Counted from the first letter of the stretch, positions 8,210 through 17,650 are shown. The stretch: DNA of 64,000 nt from an uncultured Acetatifactor sp. (GCA_910583845.1 CAJUAB010000011.1:62001-126000); one strand, 5' to 3'. Notes: generated by a model from the letters alone, not told the origin. Translations and numbers: made by a program.

Positions 8210-8238
8210 TTGACAAACCCGGATCATTTATGTATAAT
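8210..8238 (+). promoter_or_regulatory. Consensus sigma-A promoter for the DUF177-rpmF unit
   Basis: TTGACA at 8210-8215 and TATAAT at 8233-8238 are both perfect and separated by exactly 17 nt. The promoter lies just after the potD stop and about 50 nt before the DUF177 start, so it marks the start of a new transcription unit. Confidence 0.88.
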
Positions 8239-8287
8239 CAAAAAGTGTGTGGGAAAAGCCACATGAATATTTTGCATGGGAGTTGCT

Positions 8288-8800
8288 ATGTTCATTCATT
8301 TATCCGATGTGTTTACATCCGAAGGAAAACGGCTGGATCTAAACGCGGAGCTTGAGATGACAAGCTTTGACAATGGGCAGGGATGTTTTGAGATCACGCA
8401 GAAAGATCCTGTTTCCATTGTGATCACGCATCTGGAGGCGGGTAAAGTCCTGGTGAAAGCGGATTTACGGCTCACTCTGGAGGCTGCCTGTGACAGGTGT
8501 CTGGCGGAAGTACCGGTGCGGCTTGCCTTATGCGGCGAGCGGATTGTTTTCTCACCGGAGACAGCGACGGTGGATGACGCGGATGATCAGAGTTTTGTGA
8601 ACGGGTATGAGTTGGATGTGGATGCTCTCGCGCGTGATATACTTATTGGTAACTGGCCTGCGAAGATTCTGTGCAAGGAAGACTGCAAGGGTATATGCCC
8701 TGTATGCGGACAGAATCGGAATGTGAGGGAGTGCGGATGCGACAGCTTCGTTCCGGACCCACGGATGGCAGTGATACAGGATATATTTAACGCGAAGTAA
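8288..8800 (+). CDS. DUF177 (YceD) family protein
   Basis: The protein has 170 residues. This family is almost always encoded before rpmF and has been linked to 23S rRNA and ribosome metabolism; its biochemical role is not settled. Cysteine pairs are visible at CDRC (near residue 65) and in a C-terminal cluster CKEDCKGICPVCG, which probably binds a metal. The ATG at 8288 is 6 nt after a GGGAG site; the in-frame ATG at 8276 overlaps that site and is less likely. rpmF follows after 106 nt. Confidence 0.9.
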   Translation: MFIHLSDVFTSEGKRLDLNAELEMTSFDNGQGCFEITQKDPVSIVITHLEAGKVLVKADLRLTLEAACDRCLAEVPVRLALCGERIVFSPETATVDDADDQSFVNGYELDVDALARDILIGNWPAKILCKEDCKGICPVCGQNRNVRECGCDSFVPDPRMAVIQDIFNAK

Positions 8801-8906
8801 AAAACAGGATCTGTCCACACAAGTCCGGGTAATTCGGGGCCATATACGGTCACGGGTTATTATGGCGGTATTGTGTGGGTGCGGAACCTTAGAAGGAGGT
8901 GTAAAG

Positions 8907-9086
8907 ATGTCTATTTGTCCTAAGAATAAATCTTCCAGAGGCAGGAGAGATAAGAGAAGAGCGAATTGGAAGATGAGCGCTCCCGCCCTGGTAAAGTGCA
9001 GCAAGTGCGGCGCGCTGATGATGCCTCACAGAGTATGTAAGGCTTGCGGTTCTTATAATAAGAAGCAGGTTGTCGAGGCTGACTGA
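8907..9086 (+). CDS. rpmF: 50S ribosomal protein L32
   Basis: The product is a 59-residue basic protein of the large ribosomal subunit. The N-terminus MSICPKNKSSRGRRDKRRA is typical. The cysteines CSKC and CKAC form the zinc ribbon of the C+ type, so zinc is expected to be bound. The ATG at 8907 follows a perfect AAGGAGGT site by 6 nt. A strong terminator lies 21 nt downstream. Confidence 0.97.
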   Translation: MSICPKNKSSRGRRDKRRANWKMSAPALVKCSKCGALMMPHRVCKACGSYNKKQVVEAD

Positions 9087-9107
9087 TTGAATGCTCTATA
9101 TGAGGGA

Positions 9108-9140
9108 AAAGATTTCTCCGCTTGCGGGGAAGTCTTTTTT
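9108..9140 (+). terminator. Rho-independent terminator after rpmF
   Basis: A 13-bp stem (9108-9120 with 9125-9137, including two G-T pairs) closes a CTTG loop and ends in a run of T. It separates rpmF from the plsX unit. Confidence 0.8.
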
Positions 9141-9160
9141 GTCATATGGGGGATTAACGC

Positions 9161-9189
9161 TTGCTTTTTACGGCTTGTTTTAGTATAGT
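9161..9189 (+). promoter_or_regulatory. Probable plsX promoter
   Basis: TTGCTT at 9161-9166 and TATAGT at 9184-9189 are 17 nt apart. They lie directly after the rpmF terminator and about 47 nt before plsX, which fits a promoter for the phospholipid/cell-division gene string. Confidence 0.55.
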
Positions 9190-9235
9190 AGTAAATGGAT
9201 TTTTAACGAACTCTGATCAGGAGGGAAACGGACAG

Positions 9236-10240
9236 ATGGTCAATGTGGCAGTGGACGCGATGGGCGGGGATCACGCGCCTGCGGAACTTGTGCGGGGCGC
9301 GATAGAGGCAGTGAATACAAACAGGGAAATCAAGGTTTTTCTGGTGGGCAGGGAGACTGTCATCAAGGAAGAACTTGCAAAATATACTTATGATATATCA
9401 CAGGTGGAGGTGGTACACGCATCGGAGGTGATCGAGACGGCGGAACCGCCCGTCATGGCGATACGCAGGAAGAAGGACTCCTCCATTGTGAAGGCTCTGT
9501 ATATGGTGAAGGACGGGACCTGCGACGCTTTTGTGTCCTCAGGCAGCACCGGAGCCGTTCTGGTGGGCGGACAGGTAATTGTGGGCAGGATAAAGGGAGT
9601 GGAGAGACCGCCCCTGGCACCCCTGATTCCCACGGAAAATGGCGTAAGCCTGCTGATTGACTGCGGTGCCAATGTGGACGCGCGGCCTTCTCATCTGGTA
9701 CAGTTTGCCAGAATGGGATCTATCTATATGGAGAGCATTATGGGGGTGAAAAATCCCCGTGTGGGCATCGTGAATAACGGGGCGGAGGAGGAGAAGGGCA
9801 ACGCTTTGGTCAAGGCGACTTTTCCTCTGCTGAAAGAATGCCCGGACATCCATTTTATCGGCAGCGTCGAGGCCAGGGATATTCCTGCGGGCGTGGCGGA
9901 TGTGGTGGTCTGCGAAGCCTTTGTGGGCAATGTGATATTGAAGCTGTACGAAGGCGTGGGCGCTACATTGATCAGGAAGGTGAAGAGCGGTATGATGACT
10001 TCCCTGCGCAGCAAGATGGGAGCGCTTCTGGTAAAACCCGCGCTGAAGGAAACGCTGAAGAGTTTTGACGTGCAGGAGTATGGCGGCGCTCCTCTGCTGG
10101 GTCTGAACGGGCTGGTGGTAAAGACGCATGGCAGCGCCACGGCGGTGGAGATCAGAAATTCTGTTTTGCAGTGTCTCGACTTCAAGAAACAGCAGATAGG
10201 CGAAAAGATACAGGAGAGAATTGTGCCGACAAAGCAGTAA
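9236..10240 (+). CDS. plsX: Phosphate acyltransferase PlsX
   Basis: This 334-residue enzyme makes acyl-phosphate from acyl-ACP, the first step of phosphatidic acid synthesis with PlsY. The start VAVDAMGGDHAP and the internal SSGSTGAVL and GANVDARP segments are family hallmarks. The ATG at 9236 follows a GGAGGG site with a rather long spacer; the reading frame upstream has no conserved sequence. acpP, which encodes the carrier for its substrate, follows after 71 nt. Confidence 0.96.
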   Translation: MVNVAVDAMGGDHAPAELVRGAIEAVNTNREIKVFLVGRETVIKEELAKYTYDISQVEVVHASEVIETAEPPVMAIRRKKDSSIVKALYMVKDGTCDAFVSSGSTGAVLVGGQVIVGRIKGVERPPLAPLIPTENGVSLLIDCGANVDARPSHLVQFARMGSIYMESIMGVKNPRVGIVNNGAEEEKGNALVKATFPLLKECPDIHFIGSVEARDIPAGVADVVVCEAFVGNVILKLYEGVGATLIRKVKSGMMTSLRSKMGALLVKPALKETLKSFDVQEYGGAPLLGLNGLVVKTHGSATAVEIRNSVLQCLDFKKQQIGEKIQERIVPTKQ

Positions 10241-10311
10241 GCAGGGGATTCCCGATAGGATGTCGGCAGGGAATCCGCAAATCCCAAACCCAAATGAAGG
10301 AAGAGACAGAG

Positions 10312-10542
10312 ATGGAATTGGAGAAAATCAAACGGATTATTGCCGGAATCCTGAATGTAAACCCGGAAGATGTGAAGGCCGACAGTGTTTTCACCGAGGA
10401 TCTGGGGGCGGACTCACTGGATATATTCCAGATTATCATGGGCATTGAAGAGGAATTTGATATCGAGATATCTCCGGAGGAAGCGGAGCGGGTCGGCACG
10501 GTGGCGGAAGCGGTGGAACTGATTCGAGGTGCCGCCCGTTGA
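10312..10542 (+). CDS. acpP: Acyl carrier protein
   Basis: This 76-residue acidic protein carries growing fatty acyl chains on a phosphopantetheine arm. The attachment serine is Ser35 in LGADSLDIF, followed by the helix IIMGIEEEFDIEI typical of ACPs. The chosen ATG (10312) has a GGAAGAG site upstream; an in-frame ATG at 10294 would add six residues. Its place between plsX and rnc is the common Gram-positive arrangement. A gap of 358 nt follows. Confidence 0.96.
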   Translation: MELEKIKRIIAGILNVNPEDVKADSVFTEDLGADSLDIFQIIMGIEEEFDIEISPEEAERVGTVAEAVELIRGAAR

Positions 10543-10900
10543 CCCAGTACTCCATCCGGACAGCAATCACACTTTCAGCACCGCCTGTTTTGCCATCTGC
10601 CGCGTTGTTGTCGGTCAACGATGCCACCGCATCGTCTCCTTCCTCCGCCTTGCAGACTGACAAAATATCCGGCACTGTCAGTGTGATTTGGCCGGGTCGA
10701 GGACCAGTATATTCCTGGATCTTATGGTTCAGGAATATTTTCATTCATTATGGAAGTTCTTGAGGTCTGCAACAGGGCGGATATGGCCATCGAAATGTGT
10801 ACAGAGAATAGTTGTGATATACGCCGGCACTCCATCCCGCCGGAAACGGAACTTCCGGTGGGATGGAACACCGGGCGCGGAAGCAGGGAAAGTTGAGCAT
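10543..10900 (+). other. 358-nt intergenic region between acpP and rnc
   Basis: No supported gene is present. From 10543 to about 10680 the plus strand is unusually pyrimidine-rich, the reverse of its neighbours. A minus-strand frame (10744 to 10436) has normal-looking codons but no ribosome-binding site and overlaps acpP, so it could at best be a remnant. A strong hairpin lies at 10831-10867, just before rnc. No clear promoter is seen. Confidence 0.5.
10831..10867 (+). repeat. 15-bp hairpin in the rnc leader
   Basis: TCCATCCCGCCGGAA (10831-10845) pairs with its complement at 10853-10867 around a 7-nt loop, with one G-T pair. There is no T-tract, so it is not a standard terminator. It ends 33 nt before the rnc start. 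Its right arm and the following bases (GGATGGA-CACCGGG) match a hairpin upstream of pepT. Confidence 0.65.
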
Positions 10901-11593
10901 ATGAGAGAAGTACGGGAATTATCTCTATTAGAAAAGAGAATCGGATATACATTTGATAATAAGGAGTTGCTGGTGCAGGCGCTTACCCACAGTTCCTACG
11001 CCAATGAAAGGCGGATCAATAAGGTCAATAACTATGAGCGGCTGGAGTTTCTGGGAGATGCCGTTCTGGAACTGGTGAGCAGCGAGTTTCTGTTTGAAAA
11101 GCATCCGCAGCTTCCCGAGGGGGATCTGACCAAAATGCGTGCCTCCATGGTGTGCGAGCCGGCGCTGGCGTTTTGCGCCAGGGATATACGGCTGGAAGAG
11201 TTTATCCTGTTGGGCAAGGGTGAGGAGAGTACCGGAGGCAGGCAAAGGGATTCCATAACCTCCGATGTGATGGAGGCGGTGATCGGGGCCATTTACCTGG
11301 ACGGAGGCATGACGCCTGCCAGAGCGTATATAGACCGTTTTATCCTGTCCGATCTGGAGCATAAGAGATTGTTCTACGACAGTAAGAGCAATCTGCAGGA
11401 GGTGGTGCAGGGCAAGTTGAAGAAGGATCTGGAGTACGAACTTCTGGATGTACAGGGGCCGGAACACAATCAGACTTTCCGGGTACAGGTGCGCATGGGG
11501 CAGGAGATACTTGGGACAGGGGAAGGACATACCAAAAAGGCGGCGGAACAGCAGGCCGCCTATAAGGCTCTGCTGCAGCTGCGGGACTCTTGA
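10901..11593 (+). CDS. rnc: Ribonuclease III
   Basis: This 230-residue endonuclease cuts double-stranded RNA in rRNA processing and mRNA control. The catalytic signature ERLEFLGDAVLEL lies near residue 47, the second acidic cluster SDVMEAVIGAIYLDGG near residue 125, and a double-stranded RNA-binding domain ends the protein (GEGHTKKAAEQQAA). The ATG at 10901 fits the family N-terminus; the longer open frame upstream is not conserved. The leader hairpin at 10831-10867 could be an autoregulatory cleavage site, as known for E. coli rnc. smc follows after 78 nt. Confidence 0.96.
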   Translation: MREVRELSLLEKRIGYTFDNKELLVQALTHSSYANERRINKVNNYERLEFLGDAVLELVSSEFLFEKHPQLPEGDLTKMRASMVCEPALAFCARDIRLEEFILLGKGEESTGGRQRDSITSDVMEAVIGAIYLDGGMTPARAYIDRFILSDLEHKRLFYDSKSNLQEVVQGKLKKDLEYELLDVQGPEHNQTFRVQVRMGQEILGTGEGHTKKAAEQQAAYKALLQLRDS

Positions 11594-11671
11594 CAGCAAG
11601 CCCCCGCCCTCTGCCGTGGAAGGTATTGAAAGGGGGATTACGGAACTTTAAATAGGAAAGGCACAGATAGA

Positions 11672-14600
11672 ATGTATTTAAAGAGTATAGAGATACACGG
11701 GTTCAAGTCCTTTGCCAATAAGATCAATTTCCAGTTTCACAACGGCATCACCGGTATTGTGGGCCCCAATGGAAGCGGCAAAAGCAATGTGGCAGACGCC
11801 GTCAGATGGGTGCTGGGCGAACAGCGGATCAAACAGCTGCGGGGCGCCAGCATGCAGGATGTTATTTTCTCGGGCACAGAGACCAGAAAGCCCTTAAGCT
11901 ACGCTTATGTGGCAATTACCCTGGACAATTCCGACCATCAGCTGGCCATCGATTTTGACGAGGTCACGGTGGCCAGGCGGATCTACCGTTCCGGAGAAAG
12001 TGAATATCTGATCAATGGGGCTCCCAGCCGGTTGAAGGATGTAAATGAACTTTTTTATGACACCGGTATCGGCAAGGAGGGCTATTCCATCATCGGACAG
12101 GGACAGATCGACAAGATCCTCAGCGGCAAGCCGGAGGAGAGAAGGGAACTGTTTGACGAGGCGGCAGGGATCGTAAAGTTTAAAAGGCGTAAGGCCGCGG
12201 CCCAGAACAAACTGGAGAGTGAAAAGCAGAATCTGGTGCGGGTGACGGATATCCTGGCGGAACTGGAGAAACAGACCGGCCCTCTGGAGAGACAGTCCGA
12301 GGTGGCGAAGGTATATTTAAAGAAAAAAGAAGAATTGAAGGCGCTGGACATAAATGTGTTTTTGCTGGAAAACGAACGGCTGAAAGCCCAGCTTCAGGAG
12401 ATCGGAGAAAAACATCGGATCGCCAGCGGTGATTTGCGGGAAACAAAGGACAAATATGAACATATCAAGGAAGAGTACGAGCAGGTACAGTCCCAGATCG
12501 AGGCGCTGGATACGGCCATAGAGGAGGCCAGGAACACGCTGAATGACACGGGACTTCTTCGGGGCAGGCTGGAGGGCGAGGTGGCGGTGCTGAAAGAGCA
12601 GATCAATTCCGCCAGGGGCAACGAGGCACATCTGAGAAATCGTAAGGACGCGGTATCGGCAGAAATTGCCGCGAAGAACGGAGACAAAGAGGAAATACTG
12701 GCCCAGAAAGCCCGGATTGATTCACAGGTGCGGGAACTCACCGAAACCAGGGATGAGGTTCACAGGCAGCTGGAGGCAGTGCAGGGAAGGATTGAAGAAC
12801 TCAACAGTCAGATTGAGGCAGGCAAGAACGCCATTATCGGAGAACTGAATCAGAGGGCGACCATCAAGTCCAGGCTGGGACGCTATGACAGCATGACGGA
12901 GCAGATCAATATCCGCAAGGCTGAGTTAAACTCCCGGATTTTGCGGGCCAAATCCGACGAGGAGGCCAGGGAGGAGAATATCCGTCAGCTGGAGCAGCGC
13001 TTTGAGGAGATAACGGGGCAGCTGCGGCAGATGAACGAGGAGGCCGCCGCGAAGGAGTCGGAGCTGGGAGAAATCCGGCACAGCCTGGCGGGACATGATC
13101 AGAAGCTGCGGGAGACGCAGCAGAGTTATCATCAGGAAAAATCCCGCCTGGAGGCATTGTCAAACCTTACTGAGCGTTACGAGGGATACGGCGGCAGTGT
13201 AAAGAAAGTCATGGAGCAAAAGGAACGGGTGAAGGGCATCATCGGCGTGGTGGCAGATATCATCCAGGTGGAAAAAAAGTACGAGACTGCCATTGAGACC
13301 GCGCTGGGCGGCAATATTCAGAATATCGTCACAGACGATGAGAACACAGCCAAGAAAATGATTGCCTTCCTGAAAGAGCAGAGGGCAGGCCGGGCCACTT
13401 TTCTGCCTCTGACCAGCATTACCCGTCCACAGGAGTTCAAAGCCCAGGAAGCGCTCCGGGAGAAGGGCGTCATCGGCATGGCGGATGAACTGGTGACCAC
13501 GGATACAAAGTACCGCAATGTGGCAAAAGCCATGCTGGGCCGTATTGTGGTGGTGGACAATGTGGACAATGCGGTGAAAATTGCCAGGAAGTATGACTAC
13601 AGCATAAGGATGGTTACCATAGAGGGAGAACTGCTGGTTCCCGGCGGCGCCATCAGCGGCGGCGCGTTCAGAAACAGCAGCAATCTGCTGGGGCGCCGCC
13701 GGGAGATGGAGGAACTGGAGAAAAAAATCCGGAAACTGGCCCGGACCATCGAGGATATCAATACAGCCATTGAAGATACCAAGTCTCATAGAAATAAACT
13801 GCGCATGGAGATCGAGACCGCAAAGGCTGACATGCAGAGATGTTCCATTGAACAGAATACAGTCAGGATCAGCATTTCCCAGGCCAGAGAGCGCATCGCG
13901 GAGGAGGAGGAGGGTTTTGACTCCATGAAGCGCGAGGAGAAAGAGATCGAGAGCCGGATTCAGGAAATCATCAGCAGCAAAGAGACCATTCAGAAGGAAT
14001 TGTCTGCCAGCGAGGAACTGGAAAAGAGTACCCAGGAGCAGATCGGCCTGTGGCAGAAACAGTTGGAGGAAAGCCGCAGGGAGGAGAGTGAGGCATCGGC
14101 CCATGTGGCGCAGTGGGATCTGAAAGTGGAAAAGATGTTACAGACCCAGGAGTTCCATCAGGCCAATGTGGACCGTATTGCCGGGGAGACGGAGCGCTCG
14201 GGAAAGGAACTGGAGGAGATAGAGGAGGCGCTGCTGCAAAGCGAGAGGGATGTGGCGGAGAAAAGCGGCCATATAGAGGAGATTCAGCGGACGATAGAGG
14301 CCTCTCATGACGCCCAGAGCCAGTCGGAGATTCAGCTGAGAGAGGACATGGAGAAAAAAGAGGTACTGAGCGGCAGGCAGAAAAATTTCTTTACCGCCCG
14401 GGAGGAACTGGCAGAGCGCATGACCGGACTGGACAAGGAGGTTTACAGGCTTTCCTCCCAGAAGGAACGTCTGGAGGAATCTGTGGAATCCCAGATCAAT
14501 TATATGTGGAACGAATATGAGATTACCCTCAGCGACGCCATGTCCGCCCGCAATGAGGAGCTGACGGATCTGCCCGCCATGAAGCGGGACATCGGCAGCC

Positions 14601-15229
14601 TGAAAGACCAGATCAGGAAATTGGGCGATGTGAATGTAAACGCCATTGAAGATTATAAAAATCTTATGGAGCGCTACACCTTCATGAAGACCCAGCACGA
14701 TGATCTGGTGGAAGCGGAGAAAACGCTGGAAGGCATTATCCAGGAGCTGGACAGTGCCATGAGAAAGCAGTTCAACGAGAAGTTCGCGGAGATCAGCCGG
14801 GAGTTTGACAAGGTGTTCAAGGAACTGTTCGGCGGCGGCAAGGGAACGCTGGAACTGATGGAGGACGAGGATATTCTGGAGGCCGGTATCCGCATCATCG
14901 CGCAGCCCCCGGGAAAGAAGCTGCAGAATATGATGCAGCTGTCCGGCGGAGAGAAGGCTCTGACAGCCATTTCCCTGTTGTTTGCCATACAGAATTTAAA
15001 GCCATCTCCTTTTTGCCTGCTGGACGAGATTGAGGCGGCGCTGGATGAGTCCAATGTATCCCGGTATGCAAAATACTTACATAAGCTGACCAGGCACACG
15101 CAGTTTATCGTAATCACCCACCGCCGCGGCACCATGGAGCGCGCGGACCGTCTGTATGGCATAACCATGCAGGAGAAGGGGGTGTCCACGCTGGTGAGCG
15201 TGAATCTGGTGGACAAGGATCTGACATAA
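11672..15229 (+). CDS. smc: Chromosome partition protein SMC
   Basis: This 1185-residue ATPase compacts and separates chromosomes with ScpA/ScpB. The N-terminal head carries Walker A GPNGSGKSN (near residue 32); a long coiled coil follows to about residue 500; the hinge (about 510-680) includes the glycine-rich VPGGAISGGAF; a second coiled coil leads to the C-terminal head with signature LSGGEKALTA and Walker B CLLDEIEAALD. Length and domain order are normal. ftsY follows after 34 nt in the standard Gram-positive order. Confidence 0.97.
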   Translation: MYLKSIEIHGFKSFANKINFQFHNGITGIVGPNGSGKSNVADAVRWVLGEQRIKQLRGASMQDVIFSGTETRKPLSYAYVAITLDNSDHQLAIDFDEVTVARRIYRSGESEYLINGAPSRLKDVNELFYDTGIGKEGYSIIGQGQIDKILSGKPEERRELFDEAAGIVKFKRRKAAAQNKLESEKQNLVRVTDILAELEKQTGPLERQSEVAKVYLKKKEELKALDINVFLLENERLKAQLQEIGEKHRIASGDLRETKDKYEHIKEEYEQVQSQIEALDTAIEEARNTLNDTGLLRGRLEGEVAVLKEQINSARGNEAHLRNRKDAVSAEIAAKNGDKEEILAQKARIDSQVRELTETRDEVHRQLEAVQGRIEELNSQIEAGKNAIIGELNQRATIKSRLGRYDSMTEQINIRKAELNSRILRAKSDEEAREENIRQLEQRFEEITGQLRQMNEEAAAKESELGEIRHSLAGHDQKLRETQQSYHQEKSRLEALSNLTERYEGYGGSVKKVMEQKERVKGIIGVVADIIQVEKKYETAIETALGGNIQNIVTDDENTAKKMIAFLKEQRAGRATFLPLTSITRPQEFKAQEALREKGVIGMADELVTTDTKYRNVAKAMLGRIVVVDNVDNAVKIARKYDYSIRMVTIEGELLVPGGAISGGAFRNSSNLLGRRREMEELEKKIRKLARTIEDINTAIEDTKSHRNKLRMEIETAKADMQRCSIEQNTVRISISQARERIAEEEEGFDSMKREEKEIESRIQEIISSKETIQKELSASEELEKSTQEQIGLWQKQLEESRREESEASAHVAQWDLKVEKMLQTQEFHQANVDRIAGETERSGKELEEIEEALLQSERDVAEKSGHIEEIQRTIEASHDAQSQSEIQLREDMEKKEVLSGRQKNFFTAREELAERMTGLDKEVYRLSSQKERLEESVESQINYMWNEYEITLSDAMSARNEELTDLPAMKRDIGSLKDQIRKLGDVNVNAIEDYKNLMERYTFMKTQHDDLVEAEKTLEGIIQELDSAMRKQFNEKFAEISREFDKVFKELFGGGKGTLELMEDEDILEAGIRIIAQPPGKKLQNMMQLSGGEKALTAISLLFAIQNLKPSPFCLLDEIEAALDESNVSRYAKYLHKLTRHTQFIVITHRRGTMERADRLYGITMQEKGVSTLVSVNLVDKDLT

Positions 15230-15263
15230 CTGCAAACGCAATTTTGTAAACAGGAGATATTTT

Positions 15264-16223
15264 ATGGGCGAGGAAAAGAAAGGTTTTTTCAGTCGTTTAA
15301 AAGAGGGTCTGAGCAAGACCCGGAATAATATTGTGAGGGGAATAGACAATGTCTTCAGCGGTTTTTCCGCCATAGATGAGGATTTTTATGAGGAGCTGGA
15401 GGAGATTCTGATCATGGGGGATATCGGCGTAAATGCCACGGGGGAGATTGTGGAGCGCCTGAAAGCCCAGGTGAAAGAGCGGCGGATCAAGGAGCCCTCC
15501 GCCTGCAAGCAGCTGCTCATCGACAGCATCCGGGAGCAGATGCGGGTGGACGATACGGCCTATGATTTTGAACACCAGAAATCCGTCATCATGGTGATCG
15601 GCGTCAACGGCGTGGGAAAGACCACCTCCGTGGGCAAGCTGGCGGGTAAACTCAAGGACAACGGTCTGAAAGTGCTGATTGCCGCGGCGGATACCTTCCG
15701 CGCGGCGGCGGGAGAGCAGCTGGCGGAGTGGGCCAGGAGAGCGGATGTGGATATGATCGGAGGACGGGAGGGCACAGATCCCGCCAGCGTAGTGTATGAC
15801 GCGGTGAATGCCGCCAAGGCCCGCCATGCGGACGTGCTTCTGATCGATACGGCGGGCAGGCTTCACAACAAGAAAAATCTGATGGAGGAACTGCGGAAGA
15901 TGAACCGGATCATTGACCGGGAGTTTCCCGATGCCCATCGGGAGAACCTGATCGTCCTGGACGGCACCACCGGTCAGAATGCCATGGTACAGGCCAGGGA
16001 GTTTGGCGAGGTGGCAAACCTGACCGGCATCATTCTGACCAAGATGGACGGCACGGCAAAGGGCGGCATCGCAGTGGCCATCCAGTCTCAGCTCCAGGTG
16101 CCGGTAAAATATATCGGCGTGGGGGAGACGATAGAGGATCTCCAGAAATTTGATTCGGATGAATTTGTGAACGCGTTATTTGATGTGGAACTGTCAGAAC
16201 AGGAAGAGGAACAGGAACAATAA
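15264..16223 (+). CDS. ftsY: Signal recognition particle receptor FtsY
   Basis: This 319-residue GTPase docks SRP-bound ribosomes at the membrane. An NG domain is visible: GVNGVGKTTSVGKL (P-loop, near residue 113), DTAGR (near 198), and TKMDGTAKGG (near 258). The N-terminal acidic extension of proteobacterial FtsY is absent, as is usual in Firmicutes. The end of the protein is rich in Glu and Gln. A GGAG site precedes the ATG. Ffh, its partner, is encoded 2.8 kb downstream. Confidence 0.97.
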   Translation: MGEEKKGFFSRLKEGLSKTRNNIVRGIDNVFSGFSAIDEDFYEELEEILIMGDIGVNATGEIVERLKAQVKERRIKEPSACKQLLIDSIREQMRVDDTAYDFEHQKSVIMVIGVNGVGKTTSVGKLAGKLKDNGLKVLIAAADTFRAAAGEQLAEWARRADVDMIGGREGTDPASVVYDAVNAAKARHADVLLIDTAGRLHNKKNLMEELRKMNRIIDREFPDAHRENLIVLDGTTGQNAMVQAREFGEVANLTGIILTKMDGTAKGGIAVAIQSQLQVPVKYIGVGETIEDLQKFDSDEFVNALFDVELSEQEEEQEQ

Positions 16224-16301
16224 CTATAAGAAAGAAAAGGTGTATTGACAAATACGGAACAGGTTCATAAGCGAGCCTTGCAATCAGAAAGGAATCTTAC
16301 T

Positions 16302-17513
16302 ATGTTGACATTGGATCAATTTGAGGAAGCGTCTGAGGTGGTGAAGCGGGTCACACTGGAGACAAAGCTGGTGTACAGTGATTTCCTGAGTAACCATACG
16401 GGAAACAAAGTCTATCTGAAACCGGAAAATATGCAGTTTACCGGTGCCTATAAGGTAAGGGGTGCCTACTATAAAATGAGTACCCTGACGGAGGAGGAGA
16501 GAGCCAGGGGGCTGATCACGGCATCCGCGGGCAATCATGCCCAGGGGGTGGCCTATGCGGCCCAGTGCTATGGGGCAAAGGCGACGATTGTCATGCCCAC
16601 CACCACACCACTGATGAAAGTGAACCGTACCAAGGGTTACGGAGCGGAGGTGATCCTGTATGGGGATGTATATGACGAGGCCTGTGCCAAAGCCTGTGAA
16701 CTGGCGCAGGAGCACGGGTATACTTTTATTCATCCCTTTGACGATCTGACGGTGGCCACCGGTCAGGGGACAATCGCCATGGAAATCGTGAAAGAGCTTC
16801 CGCTGGTAGACTATATTCTGGTACCCATCGGCGGTGGCGGGCTGGCCACAGGCGTATCCACACTGGCAAAACTTCTGAATCCCAAAATTCAGGTAATCGG
16901 TGTAGAACCTGCGGGAGCCAACTGCATGCAGGAGTCCCTGAAAGCGGGAAAGGTGACCACATTGTCCCGTGTCAGCACCATCGCGGACGGCACAGCGGTG
17001 AAGACCCCCGGCAGTAAACTTTTTCCCTATATTCAGCAGAACCTGGATGACATTATCACTGTTGAGGATGAGGAATTGGTGGTGGCTTTCCTGGATATGG
17101 TGGAGAACCACAAAATGGTGGTGGAAAATTCCGGTCTTCTGTCCGTGGCGGCAGTCAAGCATCTGGACGTGCGGGACAAAAAGGTGGTAGTGATTTTAAG
17201 CGGCGGCAATATGGATGTGATTACCATGTCCTCCGTTGTACAGCAGGGTCTGATTTTCCGTGACAGAATTTTTACCGTATCCGTACTTCTGCCGGACAAG
17301 CCGGGTGAATTGTGCCGGGTATCAGGTGTGATAGCGGAAAAGAACGGAAATGTAATCAAGCTGGAACATAATCAGTTTGTCTCTACCAATCGCAATGCGG
17401 CAGTGGAACTCCGGATCACGCTGGAGGCATTTGGCACGGAACATAAACATCAGATTATTGAGGCGCTGGAGAAGGGCGGCTACCAACCCAAGCTGGTGCG
17501 CGCGAATATTTAG
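16302..17513 (+). CDS. ilvA: Threonine ammonia-lyase with C-terminal ACT domain
   Basis: This 403-residue PLP enzyme deaminates threonine to 2-oxobutyrate, feeding isoleucine synthesis or catabolism. The PLP lysine lies in FTGAYKVRGA (near residue 52), the glycine-rich phosphate loop is GGGGLATG, and SGGNMD closes the catalytic domain. Residues about 330-403 form one ACT domain (VSVLLPDKPGELCRV), the short type that resembles TdcB-ACT enzymes rather than the long biosynthetic IlvA. The ATG at 16302 follows AAAGGA. A terminator lies downstream, so it ends its transcription unit. Whether the enzyme is biosynthetic or catabolic cannot be settled from the sequence. Confidence 0.93.
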   Translation: MLTLDQFEEASEVVKRVTLETKLVYSDFLSNHTGNKVYLKPENMQFTGAYKVRGAYYKMSTLTEEERARGLITASAGNHAQGVAYAAQCYGAKATIVMPTTTPLMKVNRTKGYGAEVILYGDVYDEACAKACELAQEHGYTFIHPFDDLTVATGQGTIAMEIVKELPLVDYILVPIGGGGLATGVSTLAKLLNPKIQVIGVEPAGANCMQESLKAGKVTTLSRVSTIADGTAVKTPGSKLFPYIQQNLDDIITVEDEELVVAFLDMVENHKMVVENSGLLSVAAVKHLDVRDKKVVVILSGGNMDVITMSSVVQQGLIFRDRIFTVSVLLPDKPGELCRVSGVIAEKNGNVIKLEHNQFVSTNRNAAVELRITLEAFGTEHKHQIIEALEKGGYQPKLVRANI

Positions 17514-17587
17514 GGAGAGCGATCCCTGTCGTGCGCCTTCCCTGGAAAAGAAGTATAATAGAGCAGGAATGCTGTATACTGATTATG

Positions 17588-17616
17588 AATCCGCATATGA
17601 AAATATGCGGATTTTT
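17588..17616 (+). terminator. Rho-independent terminator after ilvA
   Basis: A perfect 10-bp stem, AATCCGCATA with TATGCGGATT, closes a 6-nt loop and is followed by T residues. It ends the ilvA transcript 75 nt after the stop codon. Confidence 0.82.
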
Positions 17617-17630
17617 GATACAGTTTACCT

Positions 17631-17650
17631 TTCAGAGCCATCGCGCAGCG
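17631..17650 (+). repeat. Partial copy of a dispersed two-hairpin repeat
   Basis: The 20-nt core beginning TTCAGAGCCATC is identical to that of the full copies at 17663-17700 and 55799-55835. The first hairpin arm and the last pairing bases are missing here, so this looks like a truncated unit 48 nt upstream of the full one. Confidence 0.75.

Noticed and set aside
10539..10763. 74-codon plus-strand frame after acpP
   Set aside because: It starts at TTG within acpP, has unusual pyrimidine-rich codons and no ribosome-binding site.
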